The translations under genes were made by a program, and so were the position numbers. From Xylophilus sp. Leaf220 (GTDB lineage Bacteria > Pseudomonadota > Gammaproteobacteria > Burkholderiales > Burkholderiaceae_C), in NCBI RefSeq assembly GCF_001421705.1, contig NZ_LMKO01000004.1, forward strand, positions 31,968-95,967: DNA of 64,000 bases, read 5' to 3'. The notes beneath the pieces were generated by a model. It worked only from the letters and a program-made list of their open reading frames with translations. It had not been told where the DNA came from and searched no databases. Below are positions 8,970-21,253 of the stretch, piece after piece (the stretch's first letter is position 1; the number at the start of each line of letters is the position of its first letter).

Positions 8970-10379
8970 ATGCACCGCGACCCCAATTTCCTGCAGAACC
9001 TGCGCGCCGAGCTCTCCAACGGCCGCCTGTGGCTGGAGCGCTCGATCGTGCTGGCCTATGCCGTGGCGGCGGGCCTGGCGATCGTCGGCTTCACCCTGCT
9101 CGGCGACTGGGCTTTCGAGCGTTTCCTGCAGATCAACCACCGGCAGCCCTGGCTGGTACTACTCTGGACGCCGGCGCTCACCGCGGCCATCGTCTGGTGC
9201 ACCCGCCGCTGGGTGCCCGGCGCGGCGGGCTCGGGCATCCCGCAGGTCGTGGCGGCGCTGGACCCGGCCATGCCGCCGGCCGCGCGCGGCCGCTTCGTCT
9301 CGCTGCGGCTCAGCGTCGCCAAGGTGGGGCTGACCGCTGCCGGGCTGCTGGCGGGACTGTCGGTGGGCCGCGAGGGTCCGTCGGTGCAGGTGGCCGCCGG
9401 CGTGATGCAGCATGCGCGGCGCTGGCTGCGTCCGCAGTCGGGCATCACCGACCATGCGCTGCTGGTGGCCGGCGGCGCGGCCGGCATTGCCGCGGCCTTC
9501 AACGCGCCGCTGGCGGGCGTGGTGTTCGCGATCGAGGAACTGTCCCGCAAGCTGGAGTCGCGCAGCAGCGGGCTGATCATCACCGCCATCGTGCTGGCGG
9601 GCCTGATGGCGGTGTCGGCCTTCGGCAACCTGAGCTACTTCGGGGTGATCCGGGTGCCGCGGCTGGGCTGGGAGGCGCTGCTGCCCGGCTTGGTGGTGAC
9701 GGTGGCCTGCGGCGCGCTGGGCGGCGTGTTCGCCCGGCTGCTGGCGGCGTCGCTCACCGGCTCGCCCGAGCGGTTCAACCTCTGGCGGCAGCGCTACCCG
9801 GTGCGCTTCGCCGCGTGCGGGGGGCTGGCGGTGGCGGTGATCGGCCTGGTGACCGGCGGCGCCACCTTCGGCGCCGGCTCCGAGGCGGTCAAGCACCTGC
9901 TCGCCGGCGAGGCGGAGCTGCCCACCCTGTACGTGACGCTGAAGTTCGTCGCCACCTGGCTCACCGCCTGGTGCGGCGTGCCGGGCGGCATCTTCGCGCC
10001 CTCGCTCTCGATCGGCGCGGGCGTGGGCCACAACGTGTCGGTGCTGGCGGGCCATCCGGAGCTGGCGGCGGCGCTGATCGCGATGGGCATGGCCGCCTTC
10101 CTGGCCGCGGTGACCCAGGCGCCGCTGACCGCCTTCATCATCGTGATGGAGATGGTCGACGGCCATGCGATGGTGCTCAGCCTGATGGCCGCGGCGATGC
10201 TCGCCAGCCTGGTGTCGCGGATGGTGGCCCGGCCGCTCTACGAGACCCTGGCCGACGCGATGGTGCACGGCGCCACCCCGCCGCCCGCCGCCGCGCCGGC
10301 CGCTGCGGCGGCACCGGTCAGCGCGGGCCCGGCGGCGGAGGGCGAACCCCCCAGGTCACCGCCAGCCACACCAGGCTGA
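8970..10379 (+). CDS. CLC-family chloride channel / H+-Cl- antiporter
   Basis: This 469-residue polytopic membrane protein has all CLC anion-pathway signatures: GSGIP (residues 87-91), GREGP (133-137, with the gating glutamate at 135), GGIFAPSL and a late tyrosine (RPLYETL). A glutamate pair in VFAIEEL corresponds to the internal proton-glutamate region of the E. coli transporter, so exchange rather than channel activity is likelier. An Ala/Pro-rich cytoplasmic tail follows. The ATG at 8970 starts a normal CLC N-terminus. Its last 62 bp overlap the convergent MFS gene. Confidence 0.93.
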   Translation: MHRDPNFLQNLRAELSNGRLWLERSIVLAYAVAAGLAIVGFTLLGDWAFERFLQINHRQPWLVLLWTPALTAAIVWCTRRWVPGAAGSGIPQVVAALDPAMPPAARGRFVSLRLSVAKVGLTAAGLLAGLSVGREGPSVQVAAGVMQHARRWLRPQSGITDHALLVAGGAAGIAAAFNAPLAGVVFAIEELSRKLESRSSGLIITAIVLAGLMAVSAFGNLSYFGVIRVPRLGWEALLPGLVVTVACGALGGVFARLLAASLTGSPERFNLWRQRYPVRFAACGGLAVAVIGLVTGGATFGAGSEAVKHLLAGEAELPTLYVTLKFVATWLTAWCGVPGGIFAPSLSIGAGVGHNVSVLAGHPELAAALIAMGMAAFLAAVTQAPLTAFIIVMEMVDGHAMVLSLMAAAMLASLVSRMVARPLYETLADAMVHGATPPPAAAPAAAAAPVSAGPAAEGEPPRSPPATPG

Positions 10380-11622
10380 GGGCCAGCGTCGCGGCGAACA
10401 GGCCCTGCGGCCCGGCCGTCTTGACCAGGGTGCCGCCGAGTGCGCCGCCGGCGAAGAGCCCCAGCGACTGCAGCGTGTTGTAGGCCCCCAGCGCCGCACC
10501 GCGCAGGCGGGCCGGCGCCAGCCGCGACACCAGGCTCGGCTGGCTGGCCTCCAGCACGTTGAAGCCGCAGAAGAAGACGAAGAGCACCAGGCCCAGCGCG
10601 GCCAGCCCCCACGGCGCGCCGTGCGCGGCACCGGACGACGCCGCCCACAGCCCCGCCTGCACCAGCACCACCAGCCCGACCGCACCGCGCAGCGCCCACT
10701 GCAGCCGGCCGCGCCGCTCCATCGGGAACAGCGTGCCGCCCATCACCACGAAAGACGCCAGCACCGCCGGCAGGTAGATCCACCAGTGGTGCGCCTTCTC
10801 CAGCCCCGCCTGCACCAGCAGCGCCGGCACCGCGACCCACATCGCGAGCTGCACCGTGTGCAGCACGAAGACGCCCAGGTTCAGCCGCAGCAGGTCGCGG
10901 TGGCCCCACAGGTCGCGCAGCCGGCCCCGCTCGGCCGTACCGGCGTGCGGCACCTCGGGCGGCACCCACCACACCACCGCCGCCACGCCGGCCAGCGCCA
11001 GCACGCCGGTCAGGCCGAACAGGCCGGCCAGCCCGATCCGCGCCGCCAGCAGCGGGCCGGCCACCAGCGCCAGCGCGAACATCAGCCCGATGCTGCCGCC
11101 CACCAGCGCCATCGCCTTGGTGCGCACCGCGTCGCGGGTCTGGTCGGCGAGCAGCGCGGTCACGGCGGCCGACACCGCCCCCGCCCCCTGCAACGCCCGG
11201 CCGGCCAGCAGCCAGGCCAGGCTGTCGGCCATCGCCGCGACACCGCTGCCCAGCGCGAAGACCAGCAGGCCGCAGACGATCACCCGCTTGCGGCCGTAGC
11301 GGTCGGAGGCCAGGCCGAAGGGCATTTGCAGACAGGCCTGCGTCAGCCCGTAGATGCCCATCGCCAGGCCCACCAGCGCCGGATCGCTGCCGCCCGGGTA
11401 GCGCGCCGCCTCCAGCGCGAACACCGGCAGCACCAGGAACAGCCCCAGCATGCGCAAGGCGAAGAGCGACGCCAGCGATGCGCTGGAACGGCGCTCCTGC
11501 GGCGTCATGCGGCTCGCGACGAGAGAGGCGGGCGCGGCTGCGGCGGAGCCCGGGGTGGGAATGGACGACAAGGGATTCGGCACGGCGGTGCCCGGAGGCG
11601 GGAGAGCGCGATTCTCGCGCAT
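10318..11622 (-). CDS. MFS transporter (YajR-like neighbour of ssb/uvrA)
   Basis: This is a 12-helix major facilitator of about 434 residues. The family core begins TPQERRSSASLASLFALRML, with the loop 2-3 motif (GLASDRYGRKRVI) and a helix-7 amphipathic segment. The substrate is unknown. In-frame ATGs exist at 11706, 11622 and 11508. I prefer 11622 because AAGGGG lies about 10 nt upstream, but homologue-like sequence begins at 11508, giving 396 residues. The 3' end overlaps the CLC gene by 62 bp on the opposite strand. Confidence 0.85.
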   Translation of the reverse strand: MRENRALPPPGTAVPNPLSSIPTPGSAAAAPASLVASRMTPQERRSSASLASLFALRMLGLFLVLPVFALEAARYPGGSDPALVGLAMGIYGLTQACLQMPFGLASDRYGRKRVIVCGLLVFALGSGVAAMADSLAWLLAGRALQGAGAVSAAVTALLADQTRDAVRTKAMALVGGSIGLMFALALVAGPLLAARIGLAGLFGLTGVLALAGVAAVVWWVPPEVPHAGTAERGRLRDLWGHRDLLRLNLGVFVLHTVQLAMWVAVPALLVQAGLEKAHHWWIYLPAVLASFVVMGGTLFPMERRGRLQWALRGAVGLVVLVQAGLWAASSGAAHGAPWGLAALGLVLFVFFCGFNVLEASQPSLVSRLAPARLRGAALGAYNTLQSLGLFAGGALGGTLVKTAGPQGLFAATLALSLVWLAVTWGVRPPPPGPR

Positions 11623-11683
11623 CCGTCCGGCGCCCCTTCGCCGGAACGCGTGCGGCCGGAAAATCGAAGCGAAAAGTGCCTCC

Positions 11684-11728
11684 AGCCGGCGATCCGCGCC
11701 GACCACCAGCTATCTTTTCAATAGCATC
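11684..11728. repeat. Composite two-hairpin repeat, copy 2
   Basis: A GC-rich half (AGCCGGCG at its left, GCGCCGAC at its right) is followed by GCTAT at 11709-11713 and ATAGC at 11721-11725. It lies between the divergent MFS and response-regulator genes, unlike the gene-end copies. Confidence 0.65.
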
Positions 11729-11866
11729 TCGTTGGCGCGACCACCCGGCGCTTCGGCAATGCGATCCGGGCGAAATTTCCCTCGCAAACGTTTGCCTCGG
11801 TCGCCGCCGTTGCTTATTTGTAACCCCGCGTTTCAAATTGCATCCGCGGTGCTGTAATGCGTCCCC

Positions 11867-13459
11867 ATGAAGGAAGTCGAAGCACTGCACACCGCGTGGG
11901 AGGGCCTGGCCCGCACCTGGGAACAGGCGCGCCGCACGCCCGACAAGATCGAGAACTGGGCCACCTTCATGCCCCACTGCGACCAGGTCTGGACGGTCGC
12001 GCAGCAGTACGGCATGACCGACATCTCGGCCGCCCTCTCGCCGGTGCTGGAGGTGCTCGACACCGTCGACACCCCCGGCACCGAGAAGGCCGAGGCGATC
12101 GCCGGCCTGCTGCCCGGTCTGCTGCAGGCGGTGGGACAGACGCTCGACGCGCCTCCCCACCCCCGCCCCCGCGGCGAGGACCTGCGCAGCAAGGGCCCGC
12201 CGGTGGTGGCGGTGCTGGGCATGTGCGAATCCAAGGCCCATGCGGTGCTGCTGCAGATGGAGCACTACGGCTACCAGTTCCAGCTCTTCACCGACACCCG
12301 CACCGGCCTGGCCTATGCCGTCAAGCACCGGGCGGCCGCGGTGCTGCTGGTGCTGGACGGCGGCTTCACGCCCGCGGTGCGCCAGGTGATCGACGAGATC
12401 GTGCGCCGGGGCATGCAGTGGTGCGCGGTGGCCGAGCGGGGCGACTACGAGCTGCGGCTGGAGGCGGTGCGGCGCGGGGCGCTGTACTTCTTCGTGACGC
12501 CGCTGGCGATCGAGAGCCTGGTCGAGGTGCTCGACCCGCTGGCCTTCCCGGCGCCGATCGCGCCCTACCGGGTGCTGGTGCTGGACGATTCCCGCACCAT
12601 GCTGTCGGCGGTGCGCAAGGCGCTGCGCCCGCACCCGATCCAGCTGGGCATCCTGAGCAAGCCCGAGAAGGTGCTGGACGTGCTGCACCACTTCGTGCCC
12701 GACGTGCTGCTGCTCGACGTGCACCTCGAGGGCTGCACCGGCATGGAGCTGGCGAAGATGATCCGCCAGCACCGGGCCTTCGAATCGATCCCGATCATCT
12801 TCATGACCGGCGACACCGGCAAGGACGCCCAGCGCCGCGCGATGGAGCACGGCGGCGACGAGTTCCTCACCAAGCCGGTGGAAGAGGAGCAGCTGGTCAG
12901 CACCGTGCTGCAGAAGGCCGAGCGCTACCGCGGGCTGCGCAAGCGCATGGTCGAGGACAGCCTGACCGGCCTCTACAACCACGTCGCCACCAAGTCGATG
13001 CTCGAGCAGTGCCTGCAGTCGGCCGCGCGCGACGGACAGCCGCTGACCTACGCGATCGTCGACATCGACCACTTCAAGCGTGTCAACGACCTCTACGGCC
13101 ACGCGGCCGGCGACATGGTGATCCGCACCCTGTCGCGGATGCTGCGCCAACGGCTGCGCGTCGGCGACGTGGTGGGCCGCTACGGCGGCGAAGAGTTCGC
13201 GGCGGTGATCTACGGCTGCCCGCCGGCCGAGGCCGAGCGGATGCTCGACGGCATCCGCGAGAGCTTCGGCCGGCTCTACCACGCCTACGAGGAAGGCATC
13301 TTCTCGGTGACCTTCAGCGCCGGCGTGGCGCATTTCCCGGCGTTCTCGGGCATGGCCGAGCTGATGGGTGCGGCCGACGAGGCGCTCTACCGCGCCAAGC
13401 GCGCCGGCCGCAACCGGGTGATGCAGGCGGTGGCCGAGGACAGCCGCAGCCTGGCCTGA
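11867..13459 (+). CDS. Response regulator diguanylate cyclase (degenerate REC, REC, GGDEF)
   Basis: This 530-residue soluble protein has four parts. Residues 1-100 are a helical region of Hpt-like length. Residues 110-230 are receiver-like but lack the acidic pair and the lysine (FFVTPL instead of a K-P motif), so a pseudo-receiver. Residues 235-355 are an intact receiver (VLDD acidic pair, phospho-acceptor in LLLDVHLEG, conserved Lys in TKPV). The GGDEF domain follows with GGEEF and an RVGD inhibitory site five residues before it. It should make cyclic-di-GMP on phosphorylation, with product inhibition. No kinase is adjacent; the 37.5-kb hybrid kinase is a possible but unproven partner. Confidence 0.9.
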   Translation: MKEVEALHTAWEGLARTWEQARRTPDKIENWATFMPHCDQVWTVAQQYGMTDISAALSPVLEVLDTVDTPGTEKAEAIAGLLPGLLQAVGQTLDAPPHPRPRGEDLRSKGPPVVAVLGMCESKAHAVLLQMEHYGYQFQLFTDTRTGLAYAVKHRAAAVLLVLDGGFTPAVRQVIDEIVRRGMQWCAVAERGDYELRLEAVRRGALYFFVTPLAIESLVEVLDPLAFPAPIAPYRVLVLDDSRTMLSAVRKALRPHPIQLGILSKPEKVLDVLHHFVPDVLLLDVHLEGCTGMELAKMIRQHRAFESIPIIFMTGDTGKDAQRRAMEHGGDEFLTKPVEEEQLVSTVLQKAERYRGLRKRMVEDSLTGLYNHVATKSMLEQCLQSAARDGQPLTYAIVDIDHFKRVNDLYGHAAGDMVIRTLSRMLRQRLRVGDVVGRYGGEEFAAVIYGCPPAEAERMLDGIRESFGRLYHAYEEGIFSVTFSAGVAHFPAFSGMAELMGAADEALYRAKRAGRNRVMQAVAEDSRSLA

Positions 13460-13545
13460 CCCCGCGGCCGGGCTTCGGGCCGCACAGCGCCGACGGGCGC
13501 CCGAACCCCTATCATGGTCGGTTTACTTTTTCGGGCGCACCTACC

Positions 13546-16665
<3,120 letters not shown>

Positions 16666-16731
16666 AATTGATATCAGCTGCACTATCGGCCTCCAACGGC
16701 CCATACGTGCTGCGGCAACAACCGATTCCAT

Positions 16732-17433
16732 ATGGAGCGTACCTTCATCCATCGCATCCCTCCGGCCGAGCAGCCGGCCTACAAAGCTTCGGAAGTTGCC
16801 GCCGTGCTTGGCGTTCCAAAGACGACCGTAGGCGCGTGGTGTTTCGGTCAGGGCACAGGCGCAGGTCGCAGCTTCAAACCCTTGGTGAAACCAGCTGACG
16901 AGCAGGGACGGTTTCTGTCCTTCACAAACCTGTGCGAGTTGCACGTGCTGGCTGTCATCCGTCGTCACCACCTCATCAACATGGCAACGGTCAGAAGCAG
17001 CCTGGAGTACGTGCGCAGCCAGTTGAAGCAAGACCGCCCCCTGATTGCGCAAGCGTTCATGACCAACGGCGTCGATCTTTTCATCGAAAAGGCGTCGCAA
17101 CTCATAAACGTGTCGCGGGACGGGCAAACCGCATTGCGCGGAGAGTTCCAGCAAGCGTTGGCACGCATCGACCGGAACGCGCAAGGCGGCCCGGTTCGCC
17201 TGTTCCCTTACAGCCGTATTTCGCCCGACATTGCGCAGCAACCCAAAGCTGTTGCGATCGATCCGGAGATTTCCTTCGGCCGGCCGATACTGCTGAATGC
17301 CGGGGTGATGACCGCCGTCATCAGTGATCGCTTCATGGCGGGCGATTCGGTAGCAGAAATGGCGCAGGACTACGGGGTCGCCGAGACCGATATTGACGAG
17401 GCCTTACGCTTCACTCAAAAGCTTGCCGCCTGA
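16732..17433 (+). CDS. DUF433-domain protein with MerR-like HTH, probable antitoxin
   Basis: This 233-residue protein has an N-terminal helix-turn-helix (YKASEVAAVLGVPKTTVGAW, residues 16-35) and a C-terminal DUF433 segment (DPEISFGRPIL, then DSVAEMAQDYGVAETDIDEAL). DUF433 proteins commonly pair with PIN-like toxins, and a PIN-like gene follows after 6 bp, so an autoregulating antitoxin is the likely role. Codon use is visibly less GC-rich than in the flanking genes, suggesting transfer. The start is the only sensible ATG, 52 bp after the hairpin repeat. Confidence 0.8.
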   Translation: MERTFIHRIPPAEQPAYKASEVAAVLGVPKTTVGAWCFGQGTGAGRSFKPLVKPADEQGRFLSFTNLCELHVLAVIRRHHLINMATVRSSLEYVRSQLKQDRPLIAQAFMTNGVDLFIEKASQLINVSRDGQTALRGEFQQALARIDRNAQGGPVRLFPYSRISPDIAQQPKAVAIDPEISFGRPILLNAGVMTAVISDRFMAGDSVAEMAQDYGVAETDIDEALRFTQKLAA

Positions 17434-17439
17434 CGCATC

Positions 17440-17868
17440 TTGGCGAACGCTGCGCTTCCTGCCGCGACGACCGTACAACAGCCCGTTCTGTTCATTGACC
17501 GTTGCGCGTGGAGCGGCAAGCTGGGCGCGGCACTGGATACAGCTGGCATTCCCTATGTCCCGCACAACCGGCTCTTTCAGCATGACACGCCCGACGAAGT
17601 CTGGCTCGCTGCCGTCAAAAACAACGGTTGGTTGATCCTCACGCGCGATCAGCGCATCCGCTACAGGATCAATGAGCATCGCGCGCTCGTCGAGGCTAAG
17701 CTGATGATGTTCGTGCTAAGCCAAGGTGGACTGACCGCCGAGGAAACGGGTCGCATCGTCTGCGCGGCGTACACCGAAATCGTCCGCCAGTCGCACATCA
17801 CTCAACCGCCCGCCTTGTTCTCTATCACCCGATCAGGGGAAGTAAGCAGACGCAAACTCTCGACTTGA
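17440..17868 (+). CDS. PIN-like (VapC45-type) probable toxin
   Basis: This 142-residue protein resembles the VapC45/PIN-like family: LFIDRCAWSGKL with an early Asp, a DTPDEVWLAAVKNNGWLILTRDQRIRY block with further acidic residues, and a QPPALFSITRSGEV ending. PIN domains are metal-dependent RNases, often cutting tRNA or mRNA. No ATG fits; a TTG at 17440, 6 bp after the antitoxin stop, is proposed. It is co-transcribed with the DUF433 gene. The target is unknown. Confidence 0.78.
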   Translation: MANAALPAATTVQQPVLFIDRCAWSGKLGAALDTAGIPYVPHNRLFQHDTPDEVWLAAVKNNGWLILTRDQRIRYRINEHRALVEAKLMMFVLSQGGLTAEETGRIVCAAYTEIVRQSHITQPPALFSITRSGEVSRRKLST

Positions 17869-17997
17869 GTCCGCATTCTTCAGCGCCGCACCTCTCTCAA
17901 TGCCGCAACGATGGCCATCGTTTCCATGCTCACTGCCGTCACCCTTACCAGAAGCGCTAACCACTTGCTCCTTAAGGTCCTCGAAGCGGCAGATTTC

Positions 17998-18051
17998 AAC
18001 CCGGCCAGCCACACCGGCCGCTACCTGCAGCCTTATCTGGAAGAAAAGTAG
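17998..18051 (+). pseudogene. Displaced second uvrA 3' end
   Basis: In frame this reads [11 protein letters not shown] followed by PYLEEK and a TAG stop, a credible UvrA terminus, but nothing upstream continues a uvrA frame. Positions 17998-18030 match 16561-16593 with one mismatch. It looks like the original gene end pushed downstream by the toxin-antitoxin insertion; the 129 bp between the toxin stop and this relic hold no recognisable gene. Confidence 0.7.
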
Positions 18052-18054
18052 CCG

Positions 18055-18101
18055 CAGCCGGCGCCGTGCGCCGACTGCATGCTACTATTTTCATAGCATC
18101 A
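18055..18101. repeat. Composite two-hairpin repeat, copy 3
   Basis: AGCCGGCGC and GCGCCGACT form a GC-rich half, followed by ATGCTA (18079-18084) and TAGCAT (18094-18099). It follows the uvrA relic and contains the start of the minus-strand MFS stop codon at 18099-18101. Confidence 0.7.
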
Positions 18102-19430
18102 GCTTTGTGCGGGTTGTGCCGTCTGGGTGCCGTGGATCGCCGGAGCGTGCCGTTGCACCCACCAGAACATCGGCAGCGCCACGGCCGCGGCGAACGACAG
18201 CACCATGAAGGCCAGGCCGAATCGCTGTTCGCTCCCCACGATCGAATTGGCCAGCGTGGGACTCAGGGCCGCACCGACGCCCTGCAAAGTCATCACGAAG
18301 CCCAGCGCGGTGTTGAACCGGCCGCTGCCCTGGGTGAAGCGCTGCACCATGAGCGGCGTCGCCACGCCCAGCGCCCCCGCGGCCAGGCCGTCGAGGATCT
18401 GCACCGGCACGTTGCCCCAGTCGGCGGCGATCAGGTAGGCGAGCGCGCCACGGGCCGGCAGCACCAGGATCGCGGCGAAGACGAACCAGGACACGTCGAA
18501 GCGCTTGCTGCGCGACACCCACAGCGCCACCGGGATCATCGTGATCTGCGCCACCACGATCGCGATGCCGGTCCAGAGCAACGGCGCCGAATCGGCCACC
18601 GTGGCGGCCAGGCGCTGGTTGAGCAGCGGCAGCATCGCCCCGTTGCCCAGGTGGAAGAACATGCAGGTGATGCCGAACAGCAACAGGGGTTTGTTGCGCA
18701 GCAGTGCGACCCAGCCGCCGTCGCTGTCCTGCTGCTCCGCCGACTCGCCCACCGCCTCGGCCGATTCGCAGCCGCGCGCGGCCTGGTGGTCGATATCGTC
18801 CGCGCGGATCGCCAACACCGACAGCACCGCCCCGACGGTCATCGCGCCCATCACCGCGAGCATCCACGGGGCACCGAACAGATGCGCCATCAGACCGGCG
18901 CCGATCGCCGACACCATGTTGCCGGCATGGCTCCAGGCCTCGTTGCGGCCCGTTTGGTGCTTGAAGCCCGACGCCCGGGTCAGGCCCAGGGTGAGCGCCG
19001 CCATCGTCGCCGCCAGCAGCGCGCCGGCCACGCCGGTGACGATCTGCGAGGCGATGAGCCACCGGTCGTCCAGCGTGGAGAACGCCACCGCGCTGGCAGC
19101 CAGGATGGCGATCGCCGCCACTACCGTCATCGTGCGCTTGGCAGTCGAGCGGTCGACCCAGGCGCCGGCCACAGGCGTCATCGCCACCGCGGCCAGGCCG
19201 CCGGCGGTCATGGTGTAACCGATCAGCTCCTGCTGCACCTTGTGTTCCTGGAGATAGGTGGCCAGGAAAGGCCCCAGGCCGTCGCGCACGTCGGCCATGA
19301 AGAAGGCCAGCAGCGTGAGGGCCATCAGCGACCGCGGCAGTGCCGCGCCGCCGGCGGATCCGCTGGCGTTGCCGGTGGAAGCACCGGCCGGCGCGGGCCG
19401 GCCGGGCATCGCGACGGCGGCGTCAGCCAC
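18099..19430 (-). CDS. MFS transporter
   Basis: This 443-residue, 12-helix major facilitator begins its first helix near LPRSLMALTLLAFFMADVRDGLGPF. The DVRDGLGPF segment and GAWVDRSTAKRTM loop resemble putative carriers of the multidrug/NreB-like branch; the substrate is unknown. A Ser/Glu-rich cytoplasmic loop separates the two six-helix halves. Its ATG at 19430 overlaps the stop of the upstream repeat-domain gene by 8 bp, so translation is probably coupled. The stop codon lies in a hairpin repeat. Confidence 0.85.
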   Translation of the reverse strand: MADAAVAMPGRPAPAGASTGNASGSAGGAALPRSLMALTLLAFFMADVRDGLGPFLATYLQEHKVQQELIGYTMTAGGLAAVAMTPVAGAWVDRSTAKRTMTVVAAIAILAASAVAFSTLDDRWLIASQIVTGVAGALLAATMAALTLGLTRASGFKHQTGRNEAWSHAGNMVSAIGAGLMAHLFGAPWMLAVMGAMTVGAVLSVLAIRADDIDHQAARGCESAEAVGESAEQQDSDGGWVALLRNKPLLLFGITCMFFHLGNGAMLPLLNQRLAATVADSAPLLWTGIAIVVAQITMIPVALWVSRSKRFDVSWFVFAAILVLPARGALAYLIAADWGNVPVQILDGLAAGALGVATPLMVQRFTQGSGRFNTALGFVMTLQGVGAALSPTLANSIVGSEQRFGLAFMVLSFAAAVALPMFWWVQRHAPAIHGTQTAQPAQS

Positions 19431-20082
19431 GGGGCGCCGCCACCGGCTTGCCGTTGACGGTGCGGGCCTCGACCACCCGGCCGGCGCCGCCGGCCAGCGG
19501 ACGCGCGTCGCCTTCGGCCTTGACGGTGTCTCCCAGCTTCAGGCCGAGCCGCTCCAGGCCGTCGGGCTTGGTGTGCACGAAGTCGCCGCTGTCGAGCACC
19601 ACGCCGTTCGGCGCGCCGTGCTTGGCGTAGTTGAAGCGCACCACCGTGCCCGACACGTCGGCCGGCTTGTGGTCCGGCGCGACGGGCTTGCCGTCCACCG
19701 ACACCAGGCGCTCGAGCTGGTAGACCTCGTGGGCCGGCTTGCCCTTGGGCGAGGGCTCGGCCACGGTGCCCTCGAGCACCACGGCCTGGCCGGCCTTCAG
19801 CTTGTCCAGGCCTGCGGAGGCGGCCGGGTCGTGGCCGTCGCAGACGAACTGCGCCGGTGCGCCGTCGGTCTCGATGACCAATCCTTCGACGGTGCCCTTC
19901 GGGCTGTAGACCAGGTGCTGGAAGGTCCCCTCGACGGACCAGACGTCGATTTCGGCGGGGGCGGCCTTCTTAACATCGTCCTTCGCGGGAGCCTCGGCCT
20001 TGGCCTTTTCGTTGGCCTTGACCTTGGCTTCGGTATCCGAGCGGGCGTTGGCAGTAGCGGTAGCGGCGGAATGAGTGTTCAT
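19423..20082 (-). CDS. Hypothetical protein with two tandem beta-rich repeats
   Basis: This 219-residue protein has no known function. The N-terminal 45 residues are Ala/Lys-rich and show no signal peptide. Two repeats follow (about 49-138 and 140-215), each of the form 'G-x-V/F ... Y-x-x-x-G-x-x-x-G-L/V-V ... L-x-L-G/K-x-G-D/Q-x-V-x-x-x-G'. The same unit occurs twice in the lipoprotein upstream. The pattern suggests small OB-like beta-barrels, but this is inference. It overlaps the MFS gene by 8 bp and follows the lipoprotein gene by 82 bp on the same strand. Confidence 0.7.
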   Translation of the reverse strand: MNTHSAATATANARSDTEAKVKANEKAKAEAPAKDDVKKAAPAEIDVWSVEGTFQHLVYSPKGTVEGLVIETDGAPAQFVCDGHDPAASAGLDKLKAGQAVVLEGTVAEPSPKGKPAHEVYQLERLVSVDGKPVAPDHKPADVSGTVVRFNYAKHGAPNGVVLDSGDFVHTKPDGLERLGLKLGDTVKAEGDARPLAGGAGRVVEARTVNGKPVAAPRG

Positions 20083-20164
20083 GGAAATCTCGTATGAAAT
20101 GAAAAGAAAGGGAGCGGAAAAGTGCGGAACGTCCGCGCCGGGCTTGCACGGCGCGGGTCACGGC

Positions 20165-21109
20165 TCAGGATGCGGGCCGTGGGGGTGGGGGCGCATCACC
20201 GACGGGGGGCGCCGCTGGCGCACCGCCGACCGGCGGAGGCGGCATTCCCGCGGCACCGACGGGACCGGGATCGCGCGGACCGCGAGGACCACGCGCATCG
20301 CGAGGGCCGGCGACCGGCGGCTCCACACCGGGACCCGCGAAGAGCTCGCGCGCCGTCTCGGCCGTCGGGCCGAGGGCCGTGGCTTCGAGGGCGGTACCTT
20401 GCGCCGACCGGCTGCCCCAGCCGCGGGCGAAGACCGTGCTGCCCGGCTGGAGCGACGCACCCATCGCCATGCCGACATGCGGCGGGAACCGCACGATGCT
20501 GCCGTTGTCCAGCAGCACGCCGTTCGGTTCGCCGCGCGGTGCGTACAGCAGGCGCTCGACCCGCCCGCTGGCGCTGAGCGCCGCCAGTGCGCCGGCCTCG
20601 GGCGGCACCGGAGGCGGCATGCCGACGGCCGGCGGCGTGTCTTCGATCGTGCGACCACCGACCGTCATGCGGGTGGCGCGCAGCACCGGCACCTGGGGCG
20701 TGCGCCAGCCGGACACCTGTACCGTGTCGCCGATCCTGGCGGACTGCAGCAGCGTGGCGGAGAGGTGCGGCGGGAAATTCACCTGCGTGCCGTCGGATAG
20801 CAGGAAGCCGTCCACCGTGCCGTTGGGAGTCACCAGCCAGCGCTGCAGACGACCCGAGATCACCGGCGACATGACATCGACCCCTGCATTCGCAGGTGGA
20901 GGCGCCATGCCCGGAACCGGCGGCACGCCGGCAAGTGGCGGCAATGCGCCGGAAGGCGTGGGAGGTACGCCATCAGGTGCAGGCGGCACGCCGTTGGGCG
21001 CAGGCGGCGCGCCGCCGGGTGCCACCGGCGGCGGCGGCAGCTGGGCGCATGCCGTCGCCATCAAGAGGACGGAGGCGCACAGCGCCAGGGGACGGAATCG
21101 GATATGCAT
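20165..21109 (-). CDS. Pro-rich lipoprotein with two tandem beta-rich repeats
   Basis: This 314-residue protein begins with a lipoprotein signal (ASVLLMATAC). A Pro/Gly-rich stretch of five or six short repeats (APPAPNGVPP, APDGVPPTPSG and similar) follows, then two copies of the domain also seen in the downstream gene: GRLQRWLVTPNGTVDGFLLSDG and GRVERLLYAPRGEPNG, each with a FPPH segment. A Pro/Gly/Asp-rich tail closes it. The ATG at 21109 is chosen because it heads the signal peptide; an upstream in-frame ATG at 21250 adds 47 residues unlike a signal. Function is unknown; the low-complexity arms may span or contact peptidoglycan. Confidence 0.72.
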   Translation of the reverse strand: MHIRFRPLALCASVLLMATACAQLPPPPVAPGGAPPAPNGVPPAPDGVPPTPSGALPPLAGVPPVPGMAPPPANAGVDVMSPVISGRLQRWLVTPNGTVDGFLLSDGTQVNFPPHLSATLLQSARIGDTVQVSGWRTPQVPVLRATRMTVGGRTIEDTPPAVGMPPPVPPEAGALAALSASGRVERLLYAPRGEPNGVLLDNGSIVRFPPHVGMAMGASLQPGSTVFARGWGSRSAQGTALEATALGPTAETARELFAGPGVEPPVAGPRDARGPRGPRDPGPVGAAGMPPPPVGGAPAAPPVGDAPPPPRPAS

Positions 21110-21253
21110 GGGGTTCTCCACGAAGTGATGTGCCGAATGCCACTCACAACACGTGCCAGCCTGCCAGCCTTTGCGAATCAACGACTTACGACGTCCCTCG
21201 TGGACCGTATGCATGTCGCGAGGACACCGTTGCGTCCGTTTTGAAGACAACGC

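Noticed and set aside
13480..13545. LexA (SOS) box upstream of uvrA
   Set aside because: No CTGT-N8-ACAG-like palindrome was found in the intergenic gap.
17900..18208. Possible small gene after the PIN-like toxin
   Set aside because: The frame has no plausible start context and runs through the displaced uvrA terminus and a hairpin repeat.
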